Source: an uncultured Verrucomicrobiota bacterium
GTDB lineage: Bacteria > Verrucomicrobiota > Kiritimatiellia > RFP12 > UBA1067
Direction of reading: 5' to 3'
Length of the DNA: 43,005 bases
NCBI GenBank assembly: GCA_946631345.1
Contig: CAMPAA010000001.1
Span: 1 to 43,005 of the forward strand
Shown: positions 7,227-16,443 of the stretch, one piece after another
How the letters are laid out: every line of letters begins with the position of its first letter
Numbering within the stretch: the stretch's first letter is position 1
Notes under the pieces: model-generated
What the model was told of the DNA's origin: nothing
Seen by the model: the letters and a program-made list of their open reading frames with translations, nothing else
Databases searched by the model: none
Made by a program: the position numbers and the translations under genes

Positions 7227-10200
7227 GCGGATTTCAACTTGAATTGAACCGGCCTTCTTTATTGTTGCGAAGCCGTATCCGCTGCCGTCAATCATGGCTC
7301 CGGCGATTTTCACGGTGGTGGCCTTTCGCTTGCCGCCGAGAATGCGGTACGCCTTGAACGAGCCTTTGAACGTGCCGGTCTTTGCTGCATAGCGTAGCTT
7401 CAGGTTGGAGATGTCGCCAGGTGCGGTCCACGTGCTGCGGTTCCCAACGAGCGTCACGCCGTCGGGCAGGTCTTCAGTAGCCACGTCAACGGTCTGGGAT
7501 GCACCGGTTGAGAATGCCGTGGAAACCATCTGCCCGGCGGTTTCCCAGTCGAATCGCAGCTTCGCGCCGTCATTCAGCTGTCCCGGAGCGCCTGCAACGG
7601 CGTTTGCAGGGCCGTAAACCTGTACCTCTCCGCCTTCCCGTGGAATCCATACCGTCAGCGCAAGCGGCTTCTTCGTGAACGACACGGGTATGCACAGCCA
7701 TTCATCTCCGACCGTTAGCTGAGATTTCGCCGATACCTTCGAGCCGTCGGAAAGCGTGCCGGATACCGACACCTTGCCTTTCTTCGTGATTTTCATCGAC
7801 AGGAAACCGTCATTCCAGGCGACATTGAGCACGTCAGGACATGTTGCAAGCGCGCGGCTTGCCGCTGCAACTTCATCCTGCCGCTTCGAGGCGAAGAGGT
7901 TGCGTGCACCTTCAATTCTGTAACCACCATAGCTACCTGCCATTCCGTTTTCCCCTACCGACAGGTCAAGTCCGCTTACTGTTCCATCTGCTATGTTCAG
8001 CGAACCTTTAACCGTTTTCTTCTTCTGTCCGGCAAGTTGCATTTCAGCCGTCACCTTTGATACGCCGTTTTTTGCCTTTGCCACCTTCAGCAGAAGTGTT
8101 CCGCGCGGGGTGCCGTCAGCGTCTGTGACATAGCCTGAATAGGTCGAGGCCGCTCCTGAAGGTGCGTCCGGCAAAATGAGAGTGTGGCGCAAGACGGCGA
8201 CGGGGGAATCCTCCTGCGCCGAGGTTTCTTTGCATGTCACGCCGCTGTCAGCGAAAGCATCGCTGGCGACCGTCACTCTTGCGGTGTCGACCTCGATCTG
8301 GGTTGAGCGCGAAACCGAGACGATTGTAATATCGCTTGTGAGTTTGGCATCGGCACTGCCATCGCCTGGCGCGGCTCTGCCGGAAGAGGTTCTGTTGGTA
8401 GTGACTGATATTGGATAGATGTTGATGCCTTTGAAGGCGTATCCGCTGATGCTTGTCACGCCGTATAGAAGAGAATCAAGGGAAATGTCGCCTTTGACCG
8501 TCTCCGTAGAGACCTTCGTCACGGGAGAGTTGGTGACCGAGGACAGCACGATGTATGGGAGTTCGCCGGTTGCTACGGCATCAATGCGGTCAACGACTCT
8601 CATCGCGATGTTCGAGGTTACGATTGTGTGGGGGAGGACGAGCGTGTCGGGCACACATACGAGCCTTGTGCCGTCTGCCGAGTATAGCACGCCGTTGCGT
8701 GCACGGAAGGCCGGAGAGTGTGACACAAACTCCGTAACGTTCGAGCAGCCGGCAAAGGTGCCATCGGCAATATCTGCGACGGAACGTCCAGCCAGTTTCT
8801 CCGGAACCACGACCGTTCCCGATCCTCCATGCGCGGAGGTGATGCACACCGAGCCGTCGTCGTTCAGGTTGAATTCCCATTCAACGCCGTCCACGATTGC
8901 GCTGCCGCCGCCCGATTCGAGAAGATGGCAGCCGTAGAAAGCGTCTTCACGGGTTTCCTCCAGCGTTTCCGGGAGAGAAATGCGCTCCTTCGCAGCAGGG
9001 CAGGCGATGAGCGTGAGCATACGCTTGTCGTAGAGGAGGCCATCTTCGGTCGCGAAGCAGGGGTGCGAGGATGCAACGGAAATCTCCTGCATCAGCGGGC
9101 ATCCGGCGACAGGGTTCCCGTTGATTTCCGATACGCTGTCTGGGATGGCAAGCATAGAGATCTTGGTGCCGTAGAAAGGCCATCGCCCTATCTTCGTCAC
9201 GCCGTTCCCCAGGTTTACGGAGGCCAGCGACGTGCAGTTGGAGAACGCGTAGTCGCCGATCCACTCGTAGGTGTTCGGGATTGACATGGAAGTTATGCCG
9301 CGCAGGTTGGCGAGCGCGCCATCACCGATGCCTTTGACGATATAGCCGCCAAGCGTGTCTGGCAGGGTGAGGTTCATGATGGGATCGTCGCTCACAATCG
9401 CCGTCCTGCCGCCCGATCGCCATATTTCAGCCGTGCCATCAACCACTCGGTAGTACCATGTGGCGATGCCGTTGTCGTAGCTCAGTTCGTCATCGCCGCC
9501 ATCAGCGGAGGATTTGAGCACGATTGGGCGATCTTTCCATGTTTCAGCCGTGAACCCTGCATCTTCATTTGCAAAGCTCGTGAGTGTCTCCGGCGTGCCG
9601 GCGTAGAGATTGTCGGGGGCGGCAGGCGCATTGCCACCGTATGATACTTTTGTGAGAGAAGTGCATCCATCGAATGCCGCTTCCATTGCCGAGACGGTGG
9701 ATGGGATAGTCAGCGCATAGACGCCGGCACATCCGGCAAACGCATTGGAGCTGATTGTCTCGAGTGCGGCGGGAAGGGGGATGGGGTTGAGGTTAGCGCA
9801 CCCGTACAACGCCTCTTCGCCTATGTCGGTTACGGAAGCGAGGAAGGCGATGGACGAGCCGTCATAGTTCGCGGGAACGCCTATCACGGAAGTCTTCCCC
9901 TTGTTGTATACGATGTTGCCGGATGAATGGAACTTAGGATTTGCGGCATCTACCGCGACTGTCGTCACGAACTCCATCCCGGCGAGCGGGTTGCCGTCAA
10001 TGCTGTTCACTGTGTATGGGATTGACAGGGAGTGCGTCGTCATGCCTTCGAATGCATGGTAGCCGATCTTGGCTATTCCTGTCGGAAGCGCAATTTTGCC
10101 ATCTGCTGCCCAAAATGGGACGTTGTCATTGCCGTCTATCGCGCGAAGGGCAGTGCAGCCGCTGAAAGCATGGGCGCCGATTTCCTGTATCGATGGTGAT

Positions 10201-11387
10201 ATTCCTATGGCTGTGACCGCCTTGCATCCGTCAAACGCGTGATCTCCGATTTTTGTCACCGCAAAGCCGTTTATGGAGTTCGGGATGCGCAACGCCACAC
10301 GGTAATTCACCGAGTCCTCACTTTCGTAGTAGCGGGCTCCAGATGTTGATGTCGGGCTGATTGCGGCTATGGCGTTGCCATTTGCGTCTTCATTGCAGAT
10401 CGTCGCCTCCCCATTGACGATGCGGTAGTACCATGTTATCCCGTCATTGTCACGGAACGAAAGCACTGGCGGGTTTGCTTCGCCGATTACTGTGACGGGA
10501 CGATTTTTCCATGTGCTTGGCCAGTCGTCCGTAAAGGCGTAGGTGACGAGATCGGCGGGGGCGTGTTCGTAGATGTCATCGGCGGCGCTGGGGACGGGGC
10601 CGTTGTAGAATATGGACTGGAGCTTGGGCGTCGACTCTGGTGCTGACAGCCCCGGCCAGATTCCGTACACGTTGAAAGCATCGTTGCCAATCGTATTTAC
10701 GTTCTCTGGGATGTTGAGATACGAGAGGCGGAAGCAGCCGAAGAACGCGTCCTGGCAGATGTTGGTGACCGTGCTTGGTATGGTGATCGTTCCTTCCGCG
10801 CGCGTTGGGCAGGCGTAGAGCTTCGTCATGTCCTTGTTGTAGAGGACGCCATCGTCGGAGTAGGTGAAGTGCGAACTGTCGGAGATAGTTATTGCTGAGG
10901 TGAAGAGAGTGCCTGCTGAAATGTTCCCACCCATGTCTAGGAGTGAATCAGGTATTGGTATTTTGGTGATTATGGTGTTTACGAAAGCACGTTCGCCAAT
11001 GTAGCGGATGCCGTAACCAATGGAGATTTCAGCAAGTGCCGTGCAGTTGGCGAAAGCATATGCACCGATGCTCAAGATTGTGTTTGGTACTTCAACTTCT
11101 AACAAACCAATGTTATCGGCAAATGCCGAGTCGGCTATGTTTGTCACCACGAATGCTTGGTTGCCGACTTGAAGGATATTCGGGATCGTGTATTTTTCTG
11201 AGATTATATCGCGTGCTCTGAGAATTGTAGCGCCACATGGAGGATCGTAAGAGAGATCATAGGTGTAATGGCTAATAACCTTGACATTGTTAATCGTGTT
11301 GGTCTCATCAACATAGATGACCGTTCCTGCCAAGAGTGCAGATAGTTGAACTGTCGTGAAAGTTATCGCTAGTAGCAGCTTTTTCAT
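7224..11387 (-). CDS. BspA-like leucine-rich-repeat surface protein
   Basis: A 1387-residue secreted protein. A signal peptide (MKKLLLAITFTTVQLSALLA) is followed by three blocks of BspA/LRR_5-type repeats of 22-24 residues with the pattern I-G-x-x-A-F-x-x-C-x-x-L-x-x-(I/V)-x-(I/L)-P. Each later block is introduced by a module beginning WYYR(I/V)V(N/D)G, at about residues 317 and 642, with a related GVEWEFNL near 833. The last 60 residues (around GTFKGSFKAY near 1338 and YGFATIKKAGSIQVEIR at the end) form a separate beta-rich domain that may serve in surface attachment. AGGAGA precedes the ATG. Only 11 bases separate it from the secretin gene, so it is likely the last gene of the pilus operon. 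BspA proteins bind host matrix and other bacteria; an adhesin role is inferred. Confidence 0.85.
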   Translation of the reverse strand: MKKLLLAITFTTVQLSALLAGTVIYVDETNTINNVKVISHYTYDLSYDPPCGATILRARDIISEKYTIPNILQVGNQAFVVTNIADSAFADNIGLLEVEVPNTILSIGAYAFANCTALAEISIGYGIRYIGERAFVNTIITKIPIPDSLLDMGGNISAGTLFTSAITISDSSHFTYSDDGVLYNKDMTKLYACPTRAEGTITIPSTVTNICQDAFFGCFRLSYLNIPENVNTIGNDAFNVYGIWPGLSAPESTPKLQSIFYNGPVPSAADDIYEHAPADLVTYAFTDDWPSTWKNRPVTVIGEANPPVLSFRDNDGITWYYRIVNGEATICNEDANGNAIAAISPTSTSGARYYESEDSVNYRVALRIPNSINGFAVTKIGDHAFDGCKAVTAIGISPSIQEIGAHAFSGCTALRAIDGNDNVPFWAADGKIALPTGIAKIGYHAFEGMTTHSLSIPYTVNSIDGNPLAGMEFVTTVAVDAANPKFHSSGNIVYNKGKTSVIGVPANYDGSSIAFLASVTDIGEEALYGCANLNPIPLPAALETISSNAFAGCAGVYALTIPSTVSAMEAAFDGCTSLTKVSYGGNAPAAPDNLYAGTPETLTSFANEDAGFTAETWKDRPIVLKSSADGGDDELSYDNGIATWYYRVVDGTAEIWRSGGRTAIVSDDPIMNLTLPDTLGGYIVKGIGDGALANLRGITSMSIPNTYEWIGDYAFSNCTSLASVNLGNGVTKIGRWPFYGTKISMLAIPDSVSEINGNPVAGCPLMQEISVASSHPCFATEDGLLYDKRMLTLIACPAAKERISLPETLEETREDAFYGCHLLESGGGSAIVDGVEWEFNLNDDGSVCITSAHGGSGTVVVPEKLAGRSVADIADGTFAGCSNVTEFVSHSPAFRARNGVLYSADGTRLVCVPDTLVLPHTIVTSNIAMRVVDRIDAVATGELPYIVLSSVTNSPVTKVSTETVKGDISLDSLLYGVTSISGYAFKGINIYPISVTTNRTSSGRAAPGDGSADAKLTSDITIVSVSRSTQIEVDTARVTVASDAFADSGVTCKETSAQEDSPVAVLRHTLILPDAPSGAASTYSGYVTDADGTPRGTLLLKVAKAKNGVSKVTAEMQLAGQKKKTVKGSLNIADGTVSGLDLSVGENGMAGSYGGYRIEGARNLFASKRQDEVAAASRALATCPDVLNVAWNDGFLSMKITKKGKVSVSGTLSDGSKVSAKSQLTVGDEWLCIPVSFTKKPLALTVWIPREGGEVQVYGPANAVAGAPGQLNDGAKLRFDWETAGQMVSTAFSTGASQTVDVATEDLPDGVTLVGNRSTWTAPGDISNLKLRYAAKTGTFKGSFKAYRILGGKRKATTVKIAGAMIDGSGYGFATIKKAGSIQVEIR

Positions 11388-11398
11388 GGATAGGTCTC

Positions 11399-13504
11399 CT
11401 ATTTCACGGGTGATGCTTTCTCTATGCTTTGTTCGGGAACAAGTTTCGTTGGGTCGGCGTCGTCATTGCCCTGTAGGGTCGGTTTGGAGTCTGCTTCATC
11501 TACAACGGTTATCTTGACTGTACCTTTGGGCGGAGCATCAGTCGTGGCAGGCTTGGCTTCATCCGCCTTCGGGCGGCGCTTGTCTACGGCGGTCATGTCG
11601 AGCTGGAGGATGTCTGCCGCGAGACCTGTGCGGTCGCCCGGCTCAAGACGTGCCCCCGTGACGTATTCGCGGCCAAGTATGGCGTTCTTGGGAAGGCCCA
11701 CATCCGTTGGCAGGCTTTGCGGATCGGCGATTCCGATCGTCACGAACACGACGATTTCCTTCTGCACCTTGCCACGGCTTTTCCAGCCGAACAGCTTCTG
11801 GCCGATCCACGGAATCTCACGAAGGTAGGGGATGCCGGAGTCGACATCTTCCTCCGTGGTCTTGGAAAGGCCCCCGATCACGGCGGTCGCGCCGTCCTTC
11901 ATCGTGAACTCTGTTGTGAGGCGTTTGACTTCTATTATCGGGTACTTGGTGTACGGCGTGTCGGTCTCCTGGCTCGAGTTGATGGAGAGGTACCCGGTGC
12001 AGTCGCTTATCGTGGGCACGATCTCCACCGAGATGAGGCCGTCGGGCGAGATGCGCGGCGTCACCGAAAGCTGGATGCCCCAGCTGAAGAACGCCTCCTT
12101 TGCGAACATGAACTTGTCCTCGCCCGGAATCACGTCGAGCTTGGTCGATACCGAGAGGTTCTGCGAATTGAGGCCGGTGTAGTTGGAGTCGATCGTCACG
12201 TTAGGGTACTTGGTGGTCATGTCCACCTTAGCCTCCTTGCCGTTGGAGACGATGATTTTCGGGTTTGAGAACACCTTTACGTCGGACATCGACTCGAACG
12301 CGCTCATGGCGAGGCGGAAGTCATCCAGGGAGAGCTGGCCGGAGAAGCCTCGCGCGTTGTGCCAGTTCATGCTGTCGGCGGTACGCCCTGCGCCTGCGGC
12401 CTGCGAAATGCCGCCAGGCACGAGGGAGGCGAAGGTCTGGGAGTCAGACGTCGATTTCGTTGACGACGTGGTGGAGGATGCCGCCGAGCTCGTCGAGTCG
12501 CCCGAAAGGGAAGTGTTGGCGGAGTTGTTCTTGTTTTCTGAAGTGTTGCCTGACGTCGTGCGCGTTGTGAGCCTTGTGCCGTAGTTCGCGGAACGGCCAT
12601 TGTTGTACTCCATGCCGGCGGAGAGGTTGCGCACGGACGCTCCCCAGCTTTCGAGCTGGTTCCACTGCATGCCGAGCTTGTGCATGGCCTCGTTCGACAG
12701 CTCGATGAAGCGCGCCTCAATGTATATCTGGGCCACCGCCCTGTCCACGGCCTTGATGATGGTCTCGCATTCGGAGAGCATCTTGTCGGTTGCGGTGACC
12801 ACCACCACGTTGGCCCCGTTGAAGCTCGTCGCGATCGGGCCGATGATTTTGCCTGCGGCGTCCTTCCGCCCGTAGGTGGCGTTGAAGAGGTCGGCGAGCT
12901 CCTTTGCGGATGCGTGGTTGAGGGGGAATGTGCGTGTCGATACCGGCACGAGCTGCAGATCCTCCACCACGCGGTAGATGTTGTCATGCTCCTCGATGCG
13001 GAATCCCCGCGATCCGAGGATGGCGGTCATGCCCTGGAGCCACGGAACCTTCTTGAGAGACACCGAAACGCGTTTCTGAAGATTTGTGGAGTCGTCGCTG
13101 ATGATGTTTGCGCCTGTCGTCTTGCGGAACTGCCGCAGAATGTCGGCGAGTGTGGCCTCGTCGCATTCGATATCGACGAGCGACATGAATCCCTTGTCGA
13201 GGTTGCCCTTGACCGTCGGCTTCTTGGCGGCGATGGCTGAATCGTCCTCAAGGTCGATGTCGTCGATGTTCGTCAGCTGGAGCGCGCTTTTCGGCGGTTC
13301 CTGGGCTGGGATGAAGGTGTCGGCTTTCGCAGGGGCGGCGTTCGTCTCGGCAATTGCCGAGGCGGCGTTTGCCGCTGGCGGCGGAGGGGGCGTCGAACCC
13401 GGAGAGCTGACCTTGCCGGCCGCGGCATTCGTCGCCGCAGGCGGAACCGCTGTTGCGGCAAGGCTTGCGAAGCCGAGGATCATGGTTGCGAGGTTGGTCT
13501 TCAT
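11399..13504 (-). CDS. pilQ: Type IV pilus secretin (PilQ-like)
   Basis: A 701-residue secretin that should form the outer-membrane pore for a type IV pilus or related type II system. It has a signal peptide (about 1-20), an Ala/Pro-rich linker to about 65, and an STN/N0-like domain (GFMSLVDIECDEATLADILR, 105-150). N1-type domains follow at 190-260. The secretin core runs from about 395 to 590, with VFSNPKIIVSNGKEA near 411 and the hallmark GIPYLREIPWIGQKLFG at 557-573 before KEIVVFVT. An unusual Ser/Thr/Asn-rich insert (about 312-356) interrupts the region before the core. The tail of 110 residues is acidic and Pro-rich. The start overlaps the upstream stop by 4 bases (ATGA at 13501-13504) and AAAGGAGA precedes it. 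No pilotin or PilF is seen nearby. Confidence 0.88.
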   Translation of the reverse strand: MKTNLATMILGFASLAATAVPPAATNAAAGKVSSPGSTPPPPPAANAASAIAETNAAPAKADTFIPAQEPPKSALQLTNIDDIDLEDDSAIAAKKPTVKGNLDKGFMSLVDIECDEATLADILRQFRKTTGANIISDDSTNLQKRVSVSLKKVPWLQGMTAILGSRGFRIEEHDNIYRVVEDLQLVPVSTRTFPLNHASAKELADLFNATYGRKDAAGKIIGPIATSFNGANVVVVTATDKMLSECETIIKAVDRAVAQIYIEARFIELSNEAMHKLGMQWNQLESWGASVRNLSAGMEYNNGRSANYGTRLTTRTTSGNTSENKNNSANTSLSGDSTSSAASSTTSSTKSTSDSQTFASLVPGGISQAAGAGRTADSMNWHNARGFSGQLSLDDFRLAMSAFESMSDVKVFSNPKIIVSNGKEAKVDMTTKYPNVTIDSNYTGLNSQNLSVSTKLDVIPGEDKFMFAKEAFFSWGIQLSVTPRISPDGLISVEIVPTISDCTGYLSINSSQETDTPYTKYPIIEVKRLTTEFTMKDGATAVIGGLSKTTEEDVDSGIPYLREIPWIGQKLFGWKSRGKVQKEIVVFVTIGIADPQSLPTDVGLPKNAILGREYVTGARLEPGDRTGLAADILQLDMTAVDKRRPKADEAKPATTDAPPKGTVKITVVDEADSKPTLQGNDDADPTKLVPEQSIEKASPVK

Positions 13505-13965
13505 TTGTCTGAATCTCCTTTCATGTCATCGTCGATGTCCTTTGCGCGTAGGCGTATGAGCCTGAGCGTAGCGCCTTCGGTCAGTCCCTGCACGCGCCAT
13601 GTGAACCTGTGGCCCTCATGGTTGATGGATATGAGATCGCCGTCTCCGTATGTAAGGCCGTTGATGATTGCGCTGTGGCGCTTGCGCCCCTTGGCGTCTG
13701 TTACCGTGGTGGTGCCTGATATGCGGAGGGTCTTTCTGGCCTCGGCCCAGGAGCGTGGCGAGACCATCTGCGCGGCGCGCGCGGCCTGTTCGGCCGCCTG
13801 CGCCACGGCGCCTGCGGTCGCGGTGTCGTCGGTTTCGGCGGCAGGGGCGCGGATCTCGACCTTCGGTTCGGAGGATATCTCCTCCTTTACGCCCTCGTAG
13901 CCGATCGGCCAGAACGGATTGCGCACGGCAACTGCCGCCAGAAGCAATGGGAGCATGGCGTTCAT
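13501..13965 (-). CDS. PilP-like periplasmic pilus assembly protein
   Basis: A 154-residue protein placed where pilP stands in pilMNOPQ operons. The N-terminus (MNAMLPLLLAAVAVRNPF) is a short hydrophobic export or anchor segment. An acidic/Ala-rich linker (about 25-65) is followed by a compact beta-rich domain from about 70: LRISGTTTVTDAKGRKRHSA, then INGLTYGDGDLISINHEG and LRLIRLRAKDI. This resembles the PilP/GspC homology-region fold that couples the inner-membrane complex to the secretin. The start at 13965 is chosen over a longer frame because it follows AAAGGAG and forms an ATGA overlap with the upstream gene. The assignment rests mainly on size, layout and position; sequence identity to known PilP is not obvious. 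Confidence 0.6.
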   Translation of the reverse strand: MNAMLPLLLAAVAVRNPFWPIGYEGVKEEISSEPKVEIRAPAAETDDTATAGAVAQAAEQAARAAQMVSPRSWAEARKTLRISGTTTVTDAKGRKRHSAIINGLTYGDGDLISINHEGHRFTWRVQGLTEGATLRLIRLRAKDIDDDMKGDSDK

Positions 13966-14558
13966 TTGCGTGACTGCGCTCCTTTCGCGGGCCATTCGAG
14001 AATCATCGATACGGACTGCCTTGCCGGATTCTGCTGCGATTGTATCTGGCATGCCTGGAGCGAGACGAGCGGGAACTCCTTTTCGAGCATGAGCAGGAAG
14101 GATACGATGGCCTGGTAGCTGCCGCGTGCCGCGATCCGGACGGCGGCGCGCTTGTAGAGCTGCTTGGGCATTGGAAGGGGTGTGGGCAGTTTGCGGTCAG
14201 CCTCCTCGCTGAACTCCACATCCATGAGGCCGGCGCTGGTGATGAGTGGGTCGAGCATTGATTTCGCGCGCATGGCGAACGAGCCGAGCAGCGGATCGAG
14301 CCTTGCGGCGGCGAACGGCTTCATCTCGGCCTCAAGCTCCTCCAGAGTCTTCTGCACCGTGCCTGCGCTGCCGAGGTCGGCGGTCATGCGGCGCTGGCTG
14401 TCCCTGAGGCCTTCGAGTCTGGCGCGTTCGCGAGACAGGGCTGCTATGGCCGGCTCCACGGCGAGGAGGTATATCGCCGTGGCGACCACGCCAAGGACTA
14501 CGGTGGTGAGGAACGCGCGCTTTGCGTTTGGTGCCATGCTGTGGAGTCCGCCCTTCAT
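13962..14558 (-). CDS. PilO/GspM-like pilus assembly protein
   Basis: A 198-residue bitopic membrane protein. A short cytoplasmic N-terminus leads into one transmembrane helix (about 15-34, FLTTVVLGVVATAIYLLAV). A coiled-coil segment follows (about 40-75), then a ferredoxin-like C-terminal half with RAAVRIAARGSYQAIVSFLL, a typical PilO/GspM strand-helix. It is expected to pair with the PilN-like protein in the alignment complex under the secretin. The ATG at 14558 has AAAGGAGG in front and overlaps the upstream stop (ATGA at 14555-14558). An internal ATG at codon 8 is possible but has a weaker context. Confidence 0.72.
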   Translation of the reverse strand: MKGGLHSMAPNAKRAFLTTVVLGVVATAIYLLAVEPAIAALSRERARLEGLRDSQRRMTADLGSAGTVQKTLEELEAEMKPFAAARLDPLLGSFAMRAKSMLDPLITSAGLMDVEFSEEADRKLPTPLPMPKQLYKRAAVRIAARGSYQAIVSFLLMLEKEFPLVSLQACQIQSQQNPARQSVSMILEWPAKGAQSRK

Positions 14559-15211
14559 TTCGCGAACCTCCTTTCGGGCATGGTGTACTCCACCTCGAAC
14601 GCGAGAAGGCGGCGTCCGCCTTTTTCGGCGGTGGCGTCCTGCCGGAAGGACTTCACGCGCTTTTCGCGGGTGATGAGGCGTTCAAATTCGGCGGAATCGA
14701 GGGATTCCATGAGCGCGACGACGGGCGTTTCCTTGGTGGTGCGCCCCGCGATGACGAATCGCTGCGTCTCTACGTTGGTCATCGGGGCGAACGGCGATAT
14801 CTTCTGGCCCGGCTTTGGCGGAGGGTCGAGCGGCGGCGGCGCGAACGACAGGTCGGTGAGCTGCACCTTCAGCGGCATGATCTCGGCGAGCTTCGCCAGC
14901 GGCTTGCCTATTGCGCGCACCCCGTTGCGGTAGTAGGTGAGCTGTTCGAGCTGCTGGCGCATCTCGCGCACCCGGTCCTGTCGGCTGATGGCCTCGGCGT
15001 GGGCCTTGGACTTGGCTTTCACGTCTTCATCTATATCCTGAGCCTCCGCCCTGACCATCAGCAGCTGGGTGAACAGTATCGCCCACCATAGCCCCATGCC
15101 GATGCAGGCGAAGAGCGCAACGACGGGCAGCATCACGCGCAGCCGCACAGGGGAGGATGACAGGCGTTCGGTGTCCTTCAGCAGGTTAAGGTGAAATGAG
15201 GCGCTTTTCAT
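14555..15211 (-). CDS. PilN-like pilus assembly protein
   Basis: A 218-residue bitopic membrane protein. The N-terminus carries a PilN-like cytoplasmic motif (FHLNLLKDTERL, residues 6-17) that in known systems docks to PilM. A transmembrane helix follows (about 25-51), then a coiled coil (about 55-100) and a small periplasmic domain with LAEIMPLKVQLTDLSF and a Pro-rich loop. The start at 15211 is supported by GGAGGTGGAGA upstream and the ATGA overlap with the PilM-like gene (15208-15211); the open frame extends 50 codons further upstream without support. It probably forms a heterodimer with the PilO-like protein encoded next. Confidence 0.72.
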   Translation of the reverse strand: MKSASFHLNLLKDTERLSSSPVRLRVMLPVVALFACIGMGLWWAILFTQLLMVRAEAQDIDEDVKAKSKAHAEAISRQDRVREMRQQLEQLTYYRNGVRAIGKPLAKLAEIMPLKVQLTDLSFAPPPLDPPPKPGQKISPFAPMTNVETQRFVIAGRTTKETPVVALMESLDSAEFERLITREKRVKSFRQDATAEKGGRRLLAFEVEYTMPERRFAK

Positions 15212-16386
15212 GTCTCCACCTCCGCCGCCGCTATGGCGGCTCCGAGCGCCACGAGATGCAGGTGCGCCAGCGAGGCGTCCACGCCTTTGGCGAGCGTGAT
15301 GCCGTCGAACGGATGCCCCGGAACGAGCTTCATCTTCACAGACTCCTCCGCCATGTGGCACCAGTGGCTTGCGCCGTACGGAAGCCCCATCAGGAGGGCC
15401 TTGCCCGTATCCATCGAATGTTTGCCGGCGAGATAGGCCCTGGCGAGGTCGAGCTGATGCAGCACCGGGTGCAGGAACGGCTCGAGCGCAGGGCGGGGAT
15501 CCACGAGGGCATCCTCCAGCACGTCGTTGATAAGCTCCTCCTCCACGCCCAGAGCCTTGCCGATCGCGTTGCGCATGGCGTCATATCCCTTTACTCCCGG
15601 GCAGCGGCGCCAAAGCACCGGCTCGCCTTTCCTGTACCCTGCGAAGTAGATCGCGTCCCTCCGGACGAATATCGCAAGCATGTTGCCTTTCGTCTCGGCG
15701 AACGCTGGATGCAGCAGTGGACTTGCCATCAGGGCGGATTCCGCCAGCTGTATGGAAGCCGCCGTAGGGCGGCGCCCCTCCGGCAGTAGCCGGCCGAGCC
15801 ACAGCGCCTGGAACTCCGGCAGCGACGCCGCAAGGTGGAAGCCTTCCTCGGCGAGGGGGCGCATCGAGAATCGCCGCCCGTTTTCGGAGACTGGGGTTCC
15901 GGGCGGCGGAAGCGTGGACTTCCGGCCGATTGGCGCGGGCTTCTGAGGCTCTTCCGCCTTTGCCTGCGGCTTGAGGCTCAGTCGCGGAGAGATCGCGGTA
16001 TGCGGCTTTGGCCTGGAATCTCCAAGCCCCTGGGACATCTCACGCAGGATGGCCTCTGCCGAGGCCTGACTGAACGAGCTCATGCCGGAATTGACGGCGA
16101 TCGCGGCGGAGGGGGACTGGAAGTTCCTCGGCAGTTCCCACACGGGCTGGTGCGGCGTATCCTCCCAGCGCTGGGGCAGGTCTCCGTTTGGCGGCGGCAC
16201 GAATCCTGCGGCGAGGATGTGCCAGCCGTCCTTCTTGTGCACAAGCCGAACCGCCGGCGCGCCCCGGCTTTCGCCGGAAAACAGCTCCACGCCAGTCATA
16301 TCGACCTTCGAATTCGAGGCACTCTTGCCTTTGCCGCCAAATCCGATTTCGATTGTCTTTGATCTTGTCAGTTGAATCTTCACCAT
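15208..16386 (-). CDS. PilM-like actin-fold pilus protein
   Basis: A 392-residue cytoplasmic protein at the head of the pilus operon, matching the position of pilM and of the FtsA/PilM-type gene in the Akkermansia pilus cluster. The N-terminus (KIQLTRSKTIEIGFGG) resembles the first actin-fold strand pair. A low-complexity Pro/Ala/Lys linker covers about 125-165. A second actin-like half has NMLAIFVRRDAIYFAGYRKG (235-254), ALLMGLPYG (330-338) and a C-terminal helix LHLVALGAAIAAAE. The divergence is strong and the canonical nucleotide loop (DIGSSS) is not conserved, so ATP binding is uncertain. No Shine-Dalgarno sequence precedes ATG 16386; instead a sigma-54-like element is placed so that the transcript would start at the ATG. 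A longer frame upstream to 16584 would run through the promoter and repeat array and is rejected. Confidence 0.68.
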   Translation of the reverse strand: MVKIQLTRSKTIEIGFGGKGKSASNSKVDMTGVELFSGESRGAPAVRLVHKKDGWHILAAGFVPPPNGDLPQRWEDTPHQPVWELPRNFQSPSAAIAVNSGMSSFSQASAEAILREMSQGLGDSRPKPHTAISPRLSLKPQAKAEEPQKPAPIGRKSTLPPPGTPVSENGRRFSMRPLAEEGFHLAASLPEFQALWLGRLLPEGRRPTAASIQLAESALMASPLLHPAFAETKGNMLAIFVRRDAIYFAGYRKGEPVLWRRCPGVKGYDAMRNAIGKALGVEEELINDVLEDALVDPRPALEPFLHPVLHQLDLARAYLAGKHSMDTGKALLMGLPYGASHWCHMAEESVKMKLVPGHPFDGITLAKGVDASLAHLHLVALGAAIAAAEVET

Positions 16387-16396
16387 CAGGTCTATT

Positions 16397-16412
16397 AGCA
16401 GTTTCCATGCCA
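16397..16412 (-). promoter_or_regulatory. Sigma-54-like promoter of the pilus operon
   Basis: On the minus strand TGGCATGGAAACTGCT occupies 16412-16397. It matches TGGCACG-N4-TTGCW at 10 of 12 fixed positions, with the GG and GC doublets at the right spacing. Placing the GC at -13/-12 puts +1 at 16386, the A of the PilM-like start codon. A sigma-54 activator gene is divergent next door. Confidence 0.55.
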
Positions 16413-16443
16413 AAGAGTGGAGGCCGGTAAGGCGCGGCGGCAA

